Of a DNA stretch of 64,000 nucleotides, positions 36,763 through 46,936 are shown piece by piece (position 1 is the stretch's first letter; every line of letters starts with the position of its first letter). Both the position numbers and the translations under genes were made by a program. This stretch comes from Mycobacterium sp. SMC-2. GTDB lineage: Bacteria > Actinomycetota > Actinomycetes > Mycobacteriales > Mycobacteriaceae. Below the pieces are notes generated by a model. It had not been told where the DNA came from and did not search any database. It was given only the letters and a program-made list of their open reading frames with translations. The DNA lies in assembly GCF_025263485.1 (NCBI RefSeq), contig NZ_CP079863.1, positions 1,860,001 to 1,924,000 on the forward strand, in the 5' to 3' direction.

Positions 36763-37158
36763 GGGCTCGTCGCCGTCCGCCCGCAGCGGCTCTAAGAGCG
36801 GCTCGGCCGTGGGCGTCGTCACCGGCAGGGTGCCGTCGGGATCGCAGAGGCGCAGCAGCCGCGCCACCACCGGGCTCGGCGCCATGGCCCAGTCCGCCTG
36901 GGCGCGCGAGCACACGACGTTGATGCGGTGCAGTGCCGAAAAGCCCGCCGTGCCAATAAAATTCAGGCCGCGCAGGTCCAGGATCACGCGTCGCGAACGT
37001 CCGATGCCGTGTTGGACGTACGCCGCGAGCTGGTCGGCGTTGGCGGCGTCGAGCTCGCCGTCCACCGTGATCAGCGTCCCCGACGGGTCCCAGCGCGTGG
37101 TGAACTGCGCCGTGCGGCTCCGCTGCCAAGATTGGATCACAGACATTACTGACTCCAT
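36733..37158 (-). CDS. STAS-domain anti-anti-sigma factor
   Basis: A protein of up to 141 residues with one STAS domain (about 20-105). The signature strand-turn VILDLRGLNFIGTAGFSALHRI carries the Thr70-Ala-Gly position where such proteins are phosphorylated or redox tuned; many homologues have Ser here. It would bind RsbW and free SigF. M. tuberculosis RsfA and RsfB do this from other loci; here such a gene faces sigF tail to tail with a 30-base overlap. Starts ATG 37158 and 37146 are both possible. The C-terminal 35 residues are an extension (PVTTPTAEPLLEPLRADGDE). Confidence 0.85.
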   Translation of the reverse strand: MESVMSVIQSWQRSRTAQFTTRWDPSGTLITVDGELDAANADQLAAYVQHGIGRSRRVILDLRGLNFIGTAGFSALHRINVVCSRAQADWAMAPSPVVARLLRLCDPDGTLPVTTPTAEPLLEPLRADGDEPLLQLIAQPR

Positions 37159-37281
37159 CCATAGAGCACGATGTGCTGCGGAAGACGCCAGGGGTGGACT
37201 TAAGCTGAGCGCCGGGAGTTCACCTTCGCCGCGCCCATTGACGTGATCCGGACGGCTGTGAACTCAACCTGACCCGAACGC

Positions 37282-37307
37282 TACCCGCGCCGGACCAAGT
37301 CGACAAC
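37282..37307 (-). promoter_or_regulatory. Possible SigF-like promoter of the STAS gene
   Basis: On the minus strand GTTG (37304-37307) and GGGTA (37282-37286) are spaced by 17 bases, one change from the SigF pattern. It lies about 125 bases upstream of the STAS start. It would place the anti-anti-sigma factor under SigF, a positive loop. The match is short. Confidence 0.3.
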
Positions 37308-37334
37308 AGTTTGCCAAGAATATTGTCGGGCGGG

Positions 37335-39131
37335 TTATTTGATCTCGGCGAGCACCGTGCCCTGGGTGATGGCGATGCCGGCCTCGACCGCGAGTCCGGT
37401 GATGACGCCGTCCTTGTGCGCGGTGACCGGGTTCTCCATCTTCATCGCCTCCAAGACCACCACCAGCTCGCCGATCGCGACTTGCTGCCCCTCCTCGACC
37501 GCGACCTTGACCACGGTGCCCTGCATCGGGGCGGTCACCGCGTCACCGGAGGCGGCGGCGCCCGCGTGCGACCCACGCTTGCGTGGCTTGGGCTTCTTTC
37601 TGATAACGCCGCTGGCGCCGGCTTCTCCGCCGCCGGACAGTGCCAGATCGCCGGGCAGCGACACCTCGAGCCGGCGGCCGCCGACCTCGACGACCACCGT
37701 CTGGCGGGGCCGGGCGTCCTCCTCGTCCAGGGGCTCGCCGCCGGTGAAGGGCTCGATGGTGTTGTTCCACTCGGTCTCGATCCAGCGGGTGTGCACCGAG
37801 AAGCCCTCGTCGTCGCCGATGAACGCCGGGTCGGACACCACGGCGCGGTGGAACGGGATGACGGTGGCCAGCCCCTCGATGTGGAATTCGTCCAGGGCCC
37901 GGCGGGAGCGAGCGAGCGCTTCCTCGCGGGTGGCGCCGTGCACGATCAGCTTGGCCAGCATGGAGTCGAACTGGCCGCCGATCACCGAGCCGGCCTCGAC
38001 GCCGGAATCCAGCCGGACACCGGGCCCGCTGGGCGTGTCGTACCGGGTGACCGGACCGGGCGCCGGCAGGAAGCCGCGTCCGGCGTCCTCGCCGTTGATC
38101 CGGAACTCGATGGCGTGCCCGCGCGGCGTCGGATCCTCGGTGATGTCCAGCTTCTCGCCGTTGGCGATCTTGAACTGCTGCAACACCAGGTCGATGCCCG
38201 CGGTCTCCTCGGTGACCGGGTGCTCCACCTGCAGCCGCGTGTTGACCTCCAGGAACGAGATCAGGCCGTCCTGGCCGACCAGGTACTCGACGGTCCCGGC
38301 GCCGTAGTAGTGCGCCTCCTTGCAGATGCGCTTGGCCGACTCGTGGATCTCCTTGCGCTGCGCGTCGGTCAGGAACGGCGCGGGCGCCTCCTCCACCAGC
38401 TTCTGGAAGCGGCGCTGCAGGGAGCAGTCGCGGGTGCCGGCCACGACGACGTTGCCGTGCTGGTCGGCGATCACCTGCGCCTCGACGTGGCGGGGCTTGT
38501 CCAGGTAGCGCTCGACGAAGCATTCGCCACGGCCGAAGGCGGCCACCGCTTCGCGCACCGCCGACTCGTACAGGTGCGGGATCTCCTCGATGGTGCGCGC
38601 CACCTTCATGCCGCGGCCACCGCCGCCGAAGGCCGCCTTGATGGCGATCGGTACGCCGTACTCCTTGGCGAAGGCGACCACCTCGTCGGCGTCCTTGACG
38701 GGGTCGGGGGTGCCCGGCACCAGCGGAGCCTGGGCGCGGGCGGCGATGTGGCGGGCGGTTACCTTGTCACCGAGGTCGCGGATCGACTGCGGGCTGGGGC
38801 CGATCCAGATCAGCCCGGCGTCGATGACGGCCTGCGCGAAATCGGCGTTCTCCGAGAGGAAGCCGTAGCCGGGGTGGATGGCGTTGGCGCCCGACTTGGC
38901 CGCCGCGTCGAGGAGCTTGCCGAAGTCCAGATAGGACTCCGCGGAGGTCTGGCCGCCCAGGGCGAACGCCTCGTCGGCGAGGCGCACGTGCAGCGCGTCG
39001 GCGTCGGGCTCGGCGTACACGGCCACGCTGGCCAGGCCCGCATCGCGGGCCGCGCGGATCACCCGGACAGCGATCTCGCCGCGGTTGGCGACGAGCACTT
39101 TGGAGATCCTCGAGCTGGCGTGATTAGCCAC
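37335..39131 (-). CDS. accA3: Biotin carboxylase/biotin carrier AccA3
   Basis: A 598-residue alpha subunit of the acyl-CoA carboxylases. Residues 10-455 form the biotin carboxylase: the N-terminal [18 protein letters not shown], the glycine-rich ATP loop [12 protein letters not shown] near 170, and the [14 protein letters not shown] catalytic segment near 300. A linker follows, then the biotinyl domain at 525-598 with the target lysine in EAMKMEN. AccA3 supplies carboxybiotin to AccD4, AccD5 and AccD6 for malonyl- and methylmalonyl-CoA. It lies upstream of sufE-like, sseA, maf, accE5 and accD5 on the same strand region, as Rv3285 does. Confidence 0.96.
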   Translation of the reverse strand: MANHASSRISKVLVANRGEIAVRVIRAARDAGLASVAVYAEPDADALHVRLADEAFALGGQTSAESYLDFGKLLDAAAKSGANAIHPGYGFLSENADFAQAVIDAGLIWIGPSPQSIRDLGDKVTARHIAARAQAPLVPGTPDPVKDADEVVAFAKEYGVPIAIKAAFGGGGRGMKVARTIEEIPHLYESAVREAVAAFGRGECFVERYLDKPRHVEAQVIADQHGNVVVAGTRDCSLQRRFQKLVEEAPAPFLTDAQRKEIHESAKRICKEAHYYGAGTVEYLVGQDGLISFLEVNTRLQVEHPVTEETAGIDLVLQQFKIANGEKLDITEDPTPRGHAIEFRINGEDAGRGFLPAPGPVTRYDTPSGPGVRLDSGVEAGSVIGGQFDSMLAKLIVHGATREEALARSRRALDEFHIEGLATVIPFHRAVVSDPAFIGDDEGFSVHTRWIETEWNNTIEPFTGGEPLDEEDARPRQTVVVEVGGRRLEVSLPGDLALSGGGEAGASGVIRKKPKPRKRGSHAGAAASGDAVTAPMQGTVVKVAVEEGQQVAIGELVVVLEAMKMENPVTAHKDGVITGLAVEAGIAITQGTVLAEIK

Positions 39132-39230
39132 TGCGCCTCCTGTTTGGCATATGTGAAGCGGACGTGTTTCCGCCGTGGGCTTCTTTAAGAGAGTTTCTTA
39201 CACTGATGAGGAAGTCTAAGCGCCGCGCCG

Positions 39231-39677
39231 TCAGGCCGTTGAGGCGGTGCCGGAATTTTGACCTGACTCACGCAGCCGCCGCTTGATGCGGGCGAGCATC
39301 GCCGACATGCCGCGCAACCGCAGCGGGCTGATCAGCGCGGCCAAACCCAGGTCGGTGTAGAAGTCCTCGGGCACCGCAAGAATGTCGGCGGCGGGCTGCC
39401 CGTCGAGGCCGGCGGCCAGGATCGACGCGAACCCCCGGGTGGTCGGGGCCTCGGCGGGCGCGCTGAAGTGCAGCCGCACCCGGTTCGGGTCGCTGGCGTC
39501 GACGTGGAGGAACAGCGGGGTCTGGCACTCGGGCACCGGCTCCATGGCCTGCTCCTCCAACTCGGGAGGCAGGGCCGGCAGGTCGTTGGCGAATTCCAGC
39601 AGCAGCGTCAGCTTGTCCTGGCCCTGCACTTCGGCGAAGTCGGACACCACCTCGGCCAGCGGGGCGGGCAGGGTCAT
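39231..39677 (-). CDS. SufE-family sulfur acceptor protein
   Basis: A 148-residue SufE protein (Rv3284-like). The conserved cysteine lies in [12 protein letters not shown] near residue 50, followed by [21 protein letters not shown] and [15 protein letters not shown] typical of SufE. It accepts persulfide sulfur from a desulfurase or a rhodanese. Its ATG overlaps the stop of sseA by four bases, which links it to the rhodanese upstream. The tail after IKRRLRESG is not conserved. Confidence 0.9.
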   Translation of the reverse strand: MTLPAPLAEVVSDFAEVQGQDKLTLLLEFANDLPALPPELEEQAMEPVPECQTPLFLHVDASDPNRVRLHFSAPAEAPTTRGFASILAAGLDGQPAADILAVPEDFYTDLGLAALISPLRLRGMSAMLARIKRRLRESGQNSGTASTA

Positions 39678-40567
39678 CGGACCGGAACGGCCCCCGGCTC
39701 TTCACCGGCGACGATCGGCGTGCGCACGGTGTTGCCCCACTCCGTCCACGAGCCGTCATAGTTGCGCACGCCGGGCTTGCCCAGCAGATAGGTGAGCACG
39801 AACCAGGTGTGGCTGGACCGCTCGCCGATGCGGCAGTACACGATGGTCTTGTCGTCGGGCTCGATGAAGCCGTAGAGCGCCTCGAGCTCCTCACGGCTGC
39901 GGAATCGCCCGCTCTCGTCGACGGCCCTGCCCCACGGGATGGACCGGGCGGTGGGGATGTGGCCGCCGCGCAGCACGCCTTCCTCGGGGTAGTCGGGCAT
40001 GTGGGTGCGCTTGCCGGTGTACTCCTCCGGCGAGCGCACGTCGATCAACGGCTCGGAGCCCAGGGTGACCAGCACGTCTTCCTTGAAGGCCCGGATGGGT
40101 TCGTCGTTGCGGTCGACGACGGGGTAGCCGGTGGAGGTCTTGGTCGGGACGTCCAGGGTGGTCTCCCGGCGCTCGGCCAGCCACAGGTCGCGCCCGCCGT
40201 TGAGCAGGCGCACGTCGGGGTGGCCGAACAGCGTGAAGACCCACAGCGCGTAGGCGGCCCACCAGTTGCTCTTGTCGCCGTAGATCACCACGGTGTCGTC
40301 GCGCGAGATGCCTTTGCGGTCCATCAATTCGGCGAACTGCTCGCCGTTGATGTAGTCGCGGACCGTCGGGTCGTTGAGGTCGGTGTGCCAGTCGATCTTG
40401 ACCGCGCCGGGGATATGGCCGACGTCGTAGAGCAGGACGTCCTCGTCGGATTCGACGATCACCAGGCCGGGGGCGCCCTGGTGGGCGGACAGCCAGTCGG
40501 CGGTGACCAGCCGTTCGGGGTGGGCGTAGGCCGTCAGGGTCGGGCTTGGATCGGGGGGTAATGCCAC
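39674..40567 (-). CDS. sseA: Thiosulfate sulfurtransferase SseA
   Basis: A 297-residue tandem rhodanese, the same length as SseA of M. tuberculosis (Rv3283). The inactive N-terminal domain spans about 20-140 ([20 protein letters not shown]). The active domain is at 165-285 with the catalytic cysteine in [13 protein letters not shown]. It moves sulfane sulfur from thiosulfate or a related donor, probably to the SufE protein translated from the overlapping gene. The start GTG 40567 ([14 protein letters not shown]) is chosen over longer starts that read non-conserved sequence. Confidence 0.94.
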   Translation of the reverse strand: MALPPDPSPTLTAYAHPERLVTADWLSAHQGAPGLVIVESDEDVLLYDVGHIPGAVKIDWHTDLNDPTVRDYINGEQFAELMDRKGISRDDTVVIYGDKSNWWAAYALWVFTLFGHPDVRLLNGGRDLWLAERRETTLDVPTKTSTGYPVVDRNDEPIRAFKEDVLVTLGSEPLIDVRSPEEYTGKRTHMPDYPEEGVLRGGHIPTARSIPWGRAVDESGRFRSREELEALYGFIEPDDKTIVYCRIGERSSHTWFVLTYLLGKPGVRNYDGSWTEWGNTVRTPIVAGEEPGAVPVR

Positions 40568-40664
40568 GCAACCGAGCCTACCGTTGGGCGATTCCGGTGC
40601 CCAACGTCGAGTTGTTGTTGCGACAACAGCTTGATTGGCCCAACAAGTCGACGCTCGGCGCAAA

Positions 40665-41294
40665 TCACCCCGTCCACAGCGCGGTCACCGACAGCCCGGC
40701 GCGCCCCAACATGGCCCGCAGCAGCGGCAGGCTCACGCCGATCACGTTCGACGGGTCGCCGTCGATCCCGTCGATGAACCAGCCGCCCAGGCCGTCGAGC
40801 GTGAACCCGCCGGCCACGTGCAGCGGCTCGCCGCTGGCGACGTAAGCCCGCAGGTCCGCGTCCGTGGGCGCGGCGAAACGCACTGTGGTACAAGCTGATT
40901 CTGCTTCGTGATGGGCGATGACGCCGTCCTGCAGGCGTAGCAGGCAGTGCCCGGTGTGCAGCCGGCCCGACCGGCCGCCCAGGCGGCGCCACTGGGCGAT
41001 TGCGGCGTCGGGCGAGCCGGGCTTGCCGCACAGCTCGCCGTCGAGGTAAAGCATCGAATCACAGCCGAGCACAACGCAATCGGCGGCGACGGCGCCGTCC
41101 AGCTCGCCCGCCACGCGTTCGGCCTTGGCCGTCGCCAGCGCACACACCACCTCGTCCGGCGCCGCGTCGGGCCCCAGCCCGGCGACGAGGGTGTCTTCGT
41201 CCACGCCGGAAACCACGACCAGCGGGTCGACGCCGGCCTGCCGCAGCACGTTGCGGCGGCCCGGCGAGGCCGACCCGAGCACCAGGCGGGTCAA
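40665..41294 (-). CDS. Maf-like nucleotide pyrophosphatase
   Basis: A 209-residue Maf/HAM1 superfamily enzyme that hydrolyses non-canonical or excess nucleoside triphosphates and is linked to septum control. The N-terminal [21 protein letters not shown] has the S-x-S-P-x-R motif, [15 protein letters not shown] carries the metal-binding aspartate, and [13 protein letters not shown] and [25 protein letters not shown] complete the family pattern. Its ATG overlaps the stop of accE5 by four bases (Rv3282-like). Confidence 0.93.
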   Translation of the reverse strand: MTRLVLGSASPGRRNVLRQAGVDPLVVVSGVDEDTLVAGLGPDAAPDEVVCALATAKAERVAGELDGAVAADCVVLGCDSMLYLDGELCGKPGSPDAAIAQWRRLGGRSGRLHTGHCLLRLQDGVIAHHEAESACTTVRFAAPTDADLRAYVASGEPLHVAGGFTLDGLGGWFIDGIDGDPSNVIGVSLPLLRAMLGRAGLSVTALWTG

Positions 41295-41620
41295 TGCCTC
41301 ATGTGCGTCATCTGCTGAAAGGTGAGCCGCTGGTAGTTGGACATCGCGAAACGCAGCCGGTCCACCGGAAGGCCCCAGCGGGTGGGCTCGGGCTCGCGGG
41401 GCTCGGGGACGCCGCCGCCGACGACACCGAGCGCGGTGACCAGCGCGGCCAGCTCCTCGTCGGTGGGGTGACCCTTGAGCACATGGATGTGCGGCTCGTG
41501 CGGCTCGTGCGGGTGGGCCGCGGCTTCGGTTGGCCCGGAACCGTTTTCGTTACTCACGGCGGCCGAATTGTTCGCCTTGCTCCCGTCGCTCACTGCGTTC
41601 GCTCCGCTCGTTCGGCTCAC
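41291..41620 (-). CDS. accE5: Acyl-CoA carboxylase epsilon subunit AccE5
   Basis: About 109 residues. The C-terminal two thirds match AccE5: [21 protein letters not shown], then [28 protein letters not shown]. It is the small subunit that stabilises AccA3-AccD5. The N-terminus (about 1-35) is a low-complexity stretch ([20 protein letters not shown]) encoded by a gagcgaacgcagtgagcg-type sequence common between mycobacterial genes. GTG 41620 overlaps the accD5 stop, but GTG 41557 (VSNENGSG) would skip that stretch and may be the true start. HEPHEPH gives a histidine-rich linker. Confidence 0.88.
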   Translation of the reverse strand: MSRTSGANAVSDGSKANNSAAVSNENGSGPTEAAAHPHEPHEPHIHVLKGHPTDEELAALVTALGVVGGGVPEPREPEPTRWGLPVDRLRFAMSNYQRLTFQQMTHMRH

Positions 41621-43257
41621 AGCGGAATGTTCCCGTGCTTCTTGGGGGGCAGGTGCGCGATCTTGCGTTCCAGCAGCCGCAGCGCGGTGCCGATGTAGCC
41701 GCGGGTGTGCGACGGCGGGATCACCGCGTCGACGTATCCCCGTTCGGCGGCCACATACGGGTTGACCAACGTGTCCTCGTACTCCTGCTGCAACTGCAGC
41801 CGCAGCTCGTCGACGTCCCTGCCCTCCTTGGCTGCTTCGGCCAGCTGCTTGCGGTAGACGAAGCCGACGGCCCCGGAGGCGCCCATCACCGCGATCTGCG
41901 CGGTCGGCCAGGCGATGTTGACGTCGCAGCCCATGTCCTTGGAGCCCATGACGCAGTACGCGCCGCCGTAGGCCTTGCGGGTGATCACGGTGATCTTGGG
42001 GACGGTGGCCTCGCCGTAGGCGAACAGCAGCTTGGCGCCGCGCCGGATGATGCCGTTGTATTCCTGGCCGGTGCCCGGCAGGAAGCCCGGGACGTCCACC
42101 AGCATGATGATCGGGATGTTGAAGCAGTCGCACGTCCGCACGAACCGCGCCGCCTTCTCCGAGGCGTTGATGTCCAGGCAGCCGGCGAACTGCGTGGGCT
42201 GGTTGGCCACGATCCCGACCGGGCGGCCCTCGATGCGGCCGAATCCGACGACGATGTTGGTGGCGTAGCCGTTCTGGATCTCCAGGAACTCGTCGTCGTC
42301 GAGGATCCGGGTGATCACCTCGTGCATGTCGTACGGCTGGTTGGCCGAGTCCGGGATCAGCGTGTCCAGCTCGAGGTCCTCCTCGGTGAGGTTGTCCTCG
42401 ATCGCGCCCTCGGGGACGGGCTCGGCGTAGCGCGGCGCGTCGGTGGCGTTGTTCGGCGGCAGGTAGCTCAGCAGGTCGCGTACCCAGTCGAAGGCGTCCT
42501 GCTCGCCCGAGGCGACGTAGTGCAGGGTGCCCGACTTGGCCATGTGGGTGTGGGCGCCGCCGAGTTCCTCCATGGTGACGTCCTCGCCCGTGACGGTCTT
42601 GATGACGTCCGGCCCGGTGATGAACATCTGGCTGGTCTGGTCGACCATCACCACGAAGTCGGTCAGCGCGGGGGAGTAGACGTGCCCACCGGCGGCGGCG
42701 CCCATGATCAGCGAGATCTGCGGGATCACGCCGGAGGCCAGGATGTTGTTGCGGAAGATCTTGCTGTACAGGCCCAGCGAGACGACGCCCTCCTGGATGC
42801 GCGCGCCGGCGCCGTCGTTGATGCCGATCAGCGGCCGGCCGGTCTTGATCGCCAGCTCCTGGACCTTGACGATCTTCTCGCCGTACACCTCGCCGAGGCT
42901 GCCGCCGAACACCGTGGCGTCCTGGCTGAAGATGCACACGTCGCGGCCGTCGATGGTGCCGTAGCCGGTGATCACGCCGTCACCGAGCGGGCGGTTGTGC
43001 TCCAGGCCGAAGTTCTTGCTGCGGTGCCGCGCCAGCGCGTCGAGCTCGACGAACGAGTCCTCGTCGAGCAGGGCGAGGATGCGCTCGCGGGCGGTCAGCT
43101 TGCCCTTGGCGTGCACCTTCTCCACGGCTTCTTCACCGACCGGGTGCAGCGACTCTTCCCGCCGCTTGTGCAGCTCGGCCAGCTTGCCCGCGGTGGTGTG
43201 GATGTCGACGGTGTGCTCGGCGGCCGGCTCCGCGGTGTGGTCGGTAACGCTTGTCAT
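41617..43257 (-). CDS. accD5: Propionyl/acyl-CoA carboxylase beta subunit AccD5
   Basis: A 546-residue carboxyltransferase. Residues about 30-290 and 300-540 are the two crotonase-fold halves. It has [33 protein letters not shown] and [12 protein letters not shown], with oxyanion glycines in [10 protein letters not shown] and [14 protein letters not shown]. With AccA3 and AccE5 it makes methylmalonyl-CoA from propionyl-CoA for methyl-branched lipids. It is followed with a four-base overlap by accE5 and preceded by a divergent flavoprotein remnant. Confidence 0.96.
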   Translation of the reverse strand: MTSVTDHTAEPAAEHTVDIHTTAGKLAELHKRREESLHPVGEEAVEKVHAKGKLTARERILALLDEDSFVELDALARHRSKNFGLEHNRPLGDGVITGYGTIDGRDVCIFSQDATVFGGSLGEVYGEKIVKVQELAIKTGRPLIGINDGAGARIQEGVVSLGLYSKIFRNNILASGVIPQISLIMGAAAGGHVYSPALTDFVVMVDQTSQMFITGPDVIKTVTGEDVTMEELGGAHTHMAKSGTLHYVASGEQDAFDWVRDLLSYLPPNNATDAPRYAEPVPEGAIEDNLTEEDLELDTLIPDSANQPYDMHEVITRILDDDEFLEIQNGYATNIVVGFGRIEGRPVGIVANQPTQFAGCLDINASEKAARFVRTCDCFNIPIIMLVDVPGFLPGTGQEYNGIIRRGAKLLFAYGEATVPKITVITRKAYGGAYCVMGSKDMGCDVNIAWPTAQIAVMGASGAVGFVYRKQLAEAAKEGRDVDELRLQLQQEYEDTLVNPYVAAERGYVDAVIPPSHTRGYIGTALRLLERKIAHLPPKKHGNIPL

Positions 43258-43292
43258 GGGACCCGAGCTTAGCGGCGAGCTAGTCTCCGCTG

Positions 43293-44838
43293 ATGGACTG
43301 GGCAGCCGAATGCGACGTGCTGGTAGCGGGGTCGGGCGGCGGCGGGGTCACCGGTGCCTACACCGCGGCGCGCGAGGGTCTGGACGTGCTGCTGGTGGAG
43401 GCGACGTCGAAATTCGGCGGCACCACCGCCTACTCGGGCGGGGGCGGTGTCTGGTTCCCGTGCAATCCGGTGCTGCTCGGGGCCGGGCCGCCCGGCTCCT
43501 TCGACGACACCATCGAGGACGCGCTCACCTACTACCACTCGGTGGTCGGCGACCGCACCCCCCGCGAACTCCAGGAAACCTATGTCCGCGGCGGCGCCCC
43601 GCTGATCGAGTACCTTCAGGCCGATCCCCTCCTGAAGTTCGTGCCGCTCCCCTGGCCCGACTACTACGGGAAGGCACCGAAGGCGCGGCTGGACGGTCGG
43701 CGCCACATCGCCGCGAAGCCCTGGAAGGTGGCCGCCGCCCCCGAACTGCGCGAGGCGATCCGCGGGCCGCTCGACACCGACCGGCTCGGCGCCGAACCGC
43801 CCTCCGACTACTACCTCGGGGGTCGTGCGGTTCCTCAAGGCGATCGGGCAATACCCGACAGCGTCGCTGCAGCGCGACACCGCCTTGGTCGAGCTGGTCG
43901 TGTCCGACGGGGCGGTGACCGGAGCGATCGTGGAGCGCGACGGCGCGCGCCGCGCGATCCGCGCCCGCCTGGGGGTGCTGCTGGCCGCCGGCGGCTTCGA
44001 GAACAACGAGGAGTTGCGTCGCCGGTACGGGGTGCCGGGCACGGCGCGAGACACCATGGGTGGCCCGGGGAGTCGCGGTCTGGCGCTGCTGGCCGGCATC
44101 GCCGCCGGCGCCGACACCGACCTGCTGGATCAGGCGTGGTGGTCGCCGGGCATGACCCATCCGGACGGCCGGTCCGCGTTCGCGCTGTGGTTCACCGGCG
44201 GCATCTTCGTGAACCAGGACGGCAACCGGTTCGTCAACGAGTCCCGGGCGTACGACCGGGCCGGCCGCGAGATCATCGCGCAACTGCAGGACGGGTCAAT
44301 CACCTTGCCCTACTGGATGATCTACGACGACTCCGACGGCGAGGTGCCGCCGGTGAAGGCGCCCAACGTCTCCATCGTCGAGACTCAGAAGTACGTCGCC
44401 GCCGGCCTGTGGCACTCGGCGGGCACCCTCGAGGAACTGGCCGGCAAGATCGGGGTGCCGGGTCGGCAGCTGGCGGCAACGGTGGCCCGGTTCAACGGTT
44501 TCGCCGCTTCCGGCGTCGACGAGGACTTCGGGAGGGGCGACGAGGCCTTCGACCGCGCGTTCTCGGGGGGCGAATCGCCACTGGTGCCGATCGACCGCCC
44601 GCCGTATCACGCCGCGGCGTTCGGCATCTCCGATCTGGGCACCAAGGGCGGCCTGCGCACCGACGCCGCCGCCCGGGTGCTCGACACGTCCGGCAACCCC
44701 ATCCCCGGTTTGTACGCCGCCGGCAACACGATGGCCGCGCCCAGCGGCACCGCGTATCCCGGCGGCGGCAACCCGATCGGAACCAGCATGCTGTTCAGCC
44801 ACTTGGCCGCGCTGGACATGAGCCGCCGGCGCCGGTGA
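43293..44838 (+). pseudogene. FAD-binding dehydrogenase (KstD-like), one frameshift
   Basis: Both halves of a 3-ketosteroid dehydrogenase-like flavoprotein are present in different frames. From ATG 43293: the [25 protein letters not shown] Rossmann motif, then GGTTAYSGGG, up to PPSDYYLGGRA at about 43828. The second half continues in frame 43825..44838 with RFLKAIGQYPTASLQRDTAL, AAGGFENNEE and the C-terminal YAAGNTMAAPSGTAYPGGG FAD motif. Homologues usually have about three more residues between GGRA and RFLKAI, so a short deletion near 43822-43830 explains the break. Both halves look unmutated otherwise, so the event may be recent or an assembly error. The birA gene follows 17 bases after. 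Confidence 0.8.
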
Positions 44839-44855
44839 GTTCTAGGCTGGGTGCG

Positions 44856-45662
44856 GTGACAGACCGAGAGCAGCTCCGGGCACCGCTGGACCAGGCCGCG
44901 CTGCGCGCGGAGCTGATCGGCACCGGGCTGGGCTGGCGCCGGCTCGACGTCGTCGACGAAACCGGTTCTACCAACGCCGATCTGCTGGCCCGGGCCGCGT
45001 CGGGGGACGACGTCGCCGGGGCCGTGCTGATCGCCGAGCACCAGACCGCCGGGCGCGGGCGGCACGGCCGCGGCTGGTCGGCCGCCCCGCGGGCCCAGAT
45101 CACGATGTCGGTCGGCGTCAGCATCGTCGACGTGCCGACCGCGGGGTGGGGCTGGCTGCCGCTGGCCACCGGGGTGGCGGTGGTGGACACGGTGGCCCCG
45201 CTGCTCGAGGGGGTTCGGGTGGGGCTCAAGTGGCCCAACGACGTGCTGGCGGGTGATCCCCCGGGCAAGCTGGCGGGCATCCTGGCCGAGGTGGCGCGAC
45301 CGGTGGTGGTAATCGGCTTGGGGCTCAACGTGTTTCGCCCCCCCGACGGCATCGGGGGGGCGACCTCGCTGCTCGATCTGGGCGTGCCGGCGCCCGACCG
45401 CACCCGGCTCGCGTGCGGGCTGTTGCGTGAGCTCGGACGGCGGGTCGTGGCCTGGCGCGCGGCGCGCGGGGCCGACTGGGCGCTCGCGGCCGACTACCGC
45501 GCGCGCAGCCTGACCATCGGCGCCCGGGTGCGGGCCGACCTGCCCGGCGGCAAGGAAGTCGTCGGGACCGCCAGCGCCATCGACGACCACGGCAGGCTGT
45601 GCATTGAGAGCGGGGGGCAGACCGTCGTCGTCTCCGCGGGCGACGTCGTGCATTTGCGCTAG
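44856..45662 (+). CDS. birA: Biotin-protein ligase BirA
   Basis: A 268-residue class I biotin ligase, without an N-terminal DNA-binding domain. Motifs are the GSTNADLLARA loop, AEHQTAGRGRHGRGW (ATP/biotin), LKWPNDVL and KLAGILAEV. A C-terminal SH3-like domain follows (ADLPGGKEVVGTASAIDDHG). It charges the biotin of AccA3, whose gene is 5.7 kb away in the same conserved block. GTG 44856 is chosen as the start because it gives the known length; the frame upstream is the continuation of the broken flavoprotein frame and is not part of the protein. Confidence 0.95.
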   Translation: MTDREQLRAPLDQAALRAELIGTGLGWRRLDVVDETGSTNADLLARAASGDDVAGAVLIAEHQTAGRGRHGRGWSAAPRAQITMSVGVSIVDVPTAGWGWLPLATGVAVVDTVAPLLEGVRVGLKWPNDVLAGDPPGKLAGILAEVARPVVVIGLGLNVFRPPDGIGGATSLLDLGVPAPDRTRLACGLLRELGRRVVAWRAARGADWALAADYRARSLTIGARVRADLPGGKEVVGTASAIDDHGRLCIESGGQTVVVSAGDVVHLR

Positions 45663-45695
45663 CTTCGCGGCCCGGCGCAGCTAATGTCGGCGAGC

Positions 45696-46214
45696 ATGAG
45701 CTACCCGGATAACGTCCTGGCCGCCGGCGAACAGGTTATCGTCCACCGCCACCCGCACTGGAAGCGTTTGATCTGGCCCGTCGCGGCCCTGCTGCTGGCG
45801 ACCGCACTGGCGTCGTTCGGGTCCGGATACCTCAACTCGACGCATTGGGGTCAGCCGGCCAAGAACATCATCCACGGCGTCATCTGGGGCATCTGGCTGG
45901 TGATCATCGGCTGGCTGACGCTGTGGCCGTTCCTGAGCTGGCTCACGACCCATTTCGTGGTGACGAACCGGCGGGTGATGTTTCGGCACGGGGTGCTGAC
46001 CCGCACCGGAATCGACATCCCGCTGGCCCGGATCAACAGTGTGGAATTTCGCGACCGGATCACCGAGCGGATGTTCCGCACCGGGACGCTGATCATCGAA
46101 TCGGCGTCACAAGATCCGTTGGAGTTCTCCGACATTCCGCGCCTGCGCGAGGTGCACGCGCTGCTGTATCACGAAGTCTTCGACACCCTGGGGTCCGAGG
46201 AGTCGCCCAGCTGA
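45696..46214 (+). CDS. PH-domain membrane protein (Rv3278c-like)
   Basis: About 172 residues. Two membrane segments (about 24-45 and 60-84, ICPVAALLLATALASF-like and GIWLVIIGWLTLWPFLSWL) are followed by a bacterial PH domain of the DUF304 type: HFVVTNRRVMFRHGVLTRTGIDIPLARI, then SQDPLEFSDI. The likely role is membrane-bound scaffold or adaptor; none is proven. Starts at ATG 45684 and ATG 45696 (MSYPDNVL) are possible and the latter fits the family better. Its last 46 bases overlap the convergent GtrA gene. Confidence 0.9.
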   Translation: MSYPDNVLAAGEQVIVHRHPHWKRLIWPVAALLLATALASFGSGYLNSTHWGQPAKNIIHGVIWGIWLVIIGWLTLWPFLSWLTTHFVVTNRRVMFRHGVLTRTGIDIPLARINSVEFRDRITERMFRTGTLIIESASQDPLEFSDIPRLREVHALLYHEVFDTLGSEESPS

Positions 46215-46828
46215 GCCAACCGGCTGGCGCGGTTGCGCCAGCCGCGCAGCGGCGTGACGTTCCCGGTCTCGATCTCGTCCTCCAGCATCTCGGCGATCCC
46301 GCCGGCGGTGAGGACGGACTCCAGCGCTTTGTCGGGGTTGCGGGCGAACTCGTCGGGGAACACCCAGCGTCGGAACGCCCAGAAGCGGAACGCCATCTGC
46401 AGCAGGTTGCCGATGATGTAGGCGGAGATGAAGTCGGCGATGTTCTCTATGGTCAGCGACACCGTCGGCACCCGCAACTGCAGGACGTAGCTGGAAAACC
46501 ACAGCGGCGCCATCGAGAGGAGCACCCCCACGCCGCTGAACGCGAAGAACAGCAGCGCCTCGTGGTGGCGTTCGCGGCCGCCGCGATCGCGGAAGCTCCA
46601 TTCCCGGTTCAACACGTAGGACGCGATGACCGCGACGATGCCGGCGATGACCTTCGCGGTGACCGGCTTGGATTCCAGAACAGTCAGCTTCAGCGTGTAG
46701 AAAATCGCCGAGTCGATCACGAACGTGGTACCGCCGACGATGGCGAATTTGATCAGTTCGTGGTGGCGCAGCAAATAGGGCTGAATAAACCCGGGCATAC
46801 GCTCGATTGCGGCTTCGGCGAACGGCAC
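46169..46828 (-). CDS. GtrA-family membrane protein
   Basis: A 219-residue GtrA-like protein with four membrane segments between about 25 and 155 (FAIVGGTTFVIDSAIFYTL, AGIVAVIASYVLNREWSF, EALLFFAFSGVGVLLS, ADFISAYIIGNLLQMAFRFW). The motif FRFWAFRRWVF is characteristic. Such proteins flip lipid-linked sugars or act with glycosyltransferases in wall assembly. The C-terminal 60 residues are soluble and not conserved in the wider family. It corresponds to Rv3277. The overlap with the PH-domain gene is tail to tail. Confidence 0.9.
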   Translation of the reverse strand: MPFAEAAIERMPGFIQPYLLRHHELIKFAIVGGTTFVIDSAIFYTLKLTVLESKPVTAKVIAGIVAVIASYVLNREWSFRDRGGRERHHEALLFFAFSGVGVLLSMAPLWFSSYVLQLRVPTVSLTIENIADFISAYIIGNLLQMAFRFWAFRRWVFPDEFARNPDKALESVLTAGGIAEMLEDEIETGNVTPLRGWRNRASRLAQLGDSSDPRVSKTS

Positions 46829-46936
46829 AAGTCGTCAGTGTACGGACGGACACAAAATAGACGCAAAGTCGTACCTAACGATTCGGCGTCACCGCCGGTC
46901 AACACGCCTCTAAAGCCGGACTGTCGGCGTGACACG

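Noticed and set aside
41557..41620. A novel repeat in the accE5 N-terminus
   Set aside because: The gagcgaacgcagtgagcg-type sequence is a common intergenic or linker sequence of mycobacteria; a simple start choice at 41557 removes it from the protein.
43293..45662. A single 789-residue flavoprotein-BirA fusion
   Set aside because: The frame is open throughout, but between about 43830 and 44855 it reads non-conserved arginine-rich sequence while the true flavoprotein continues in another frame. It is the chance opening typical of high GC DNA.
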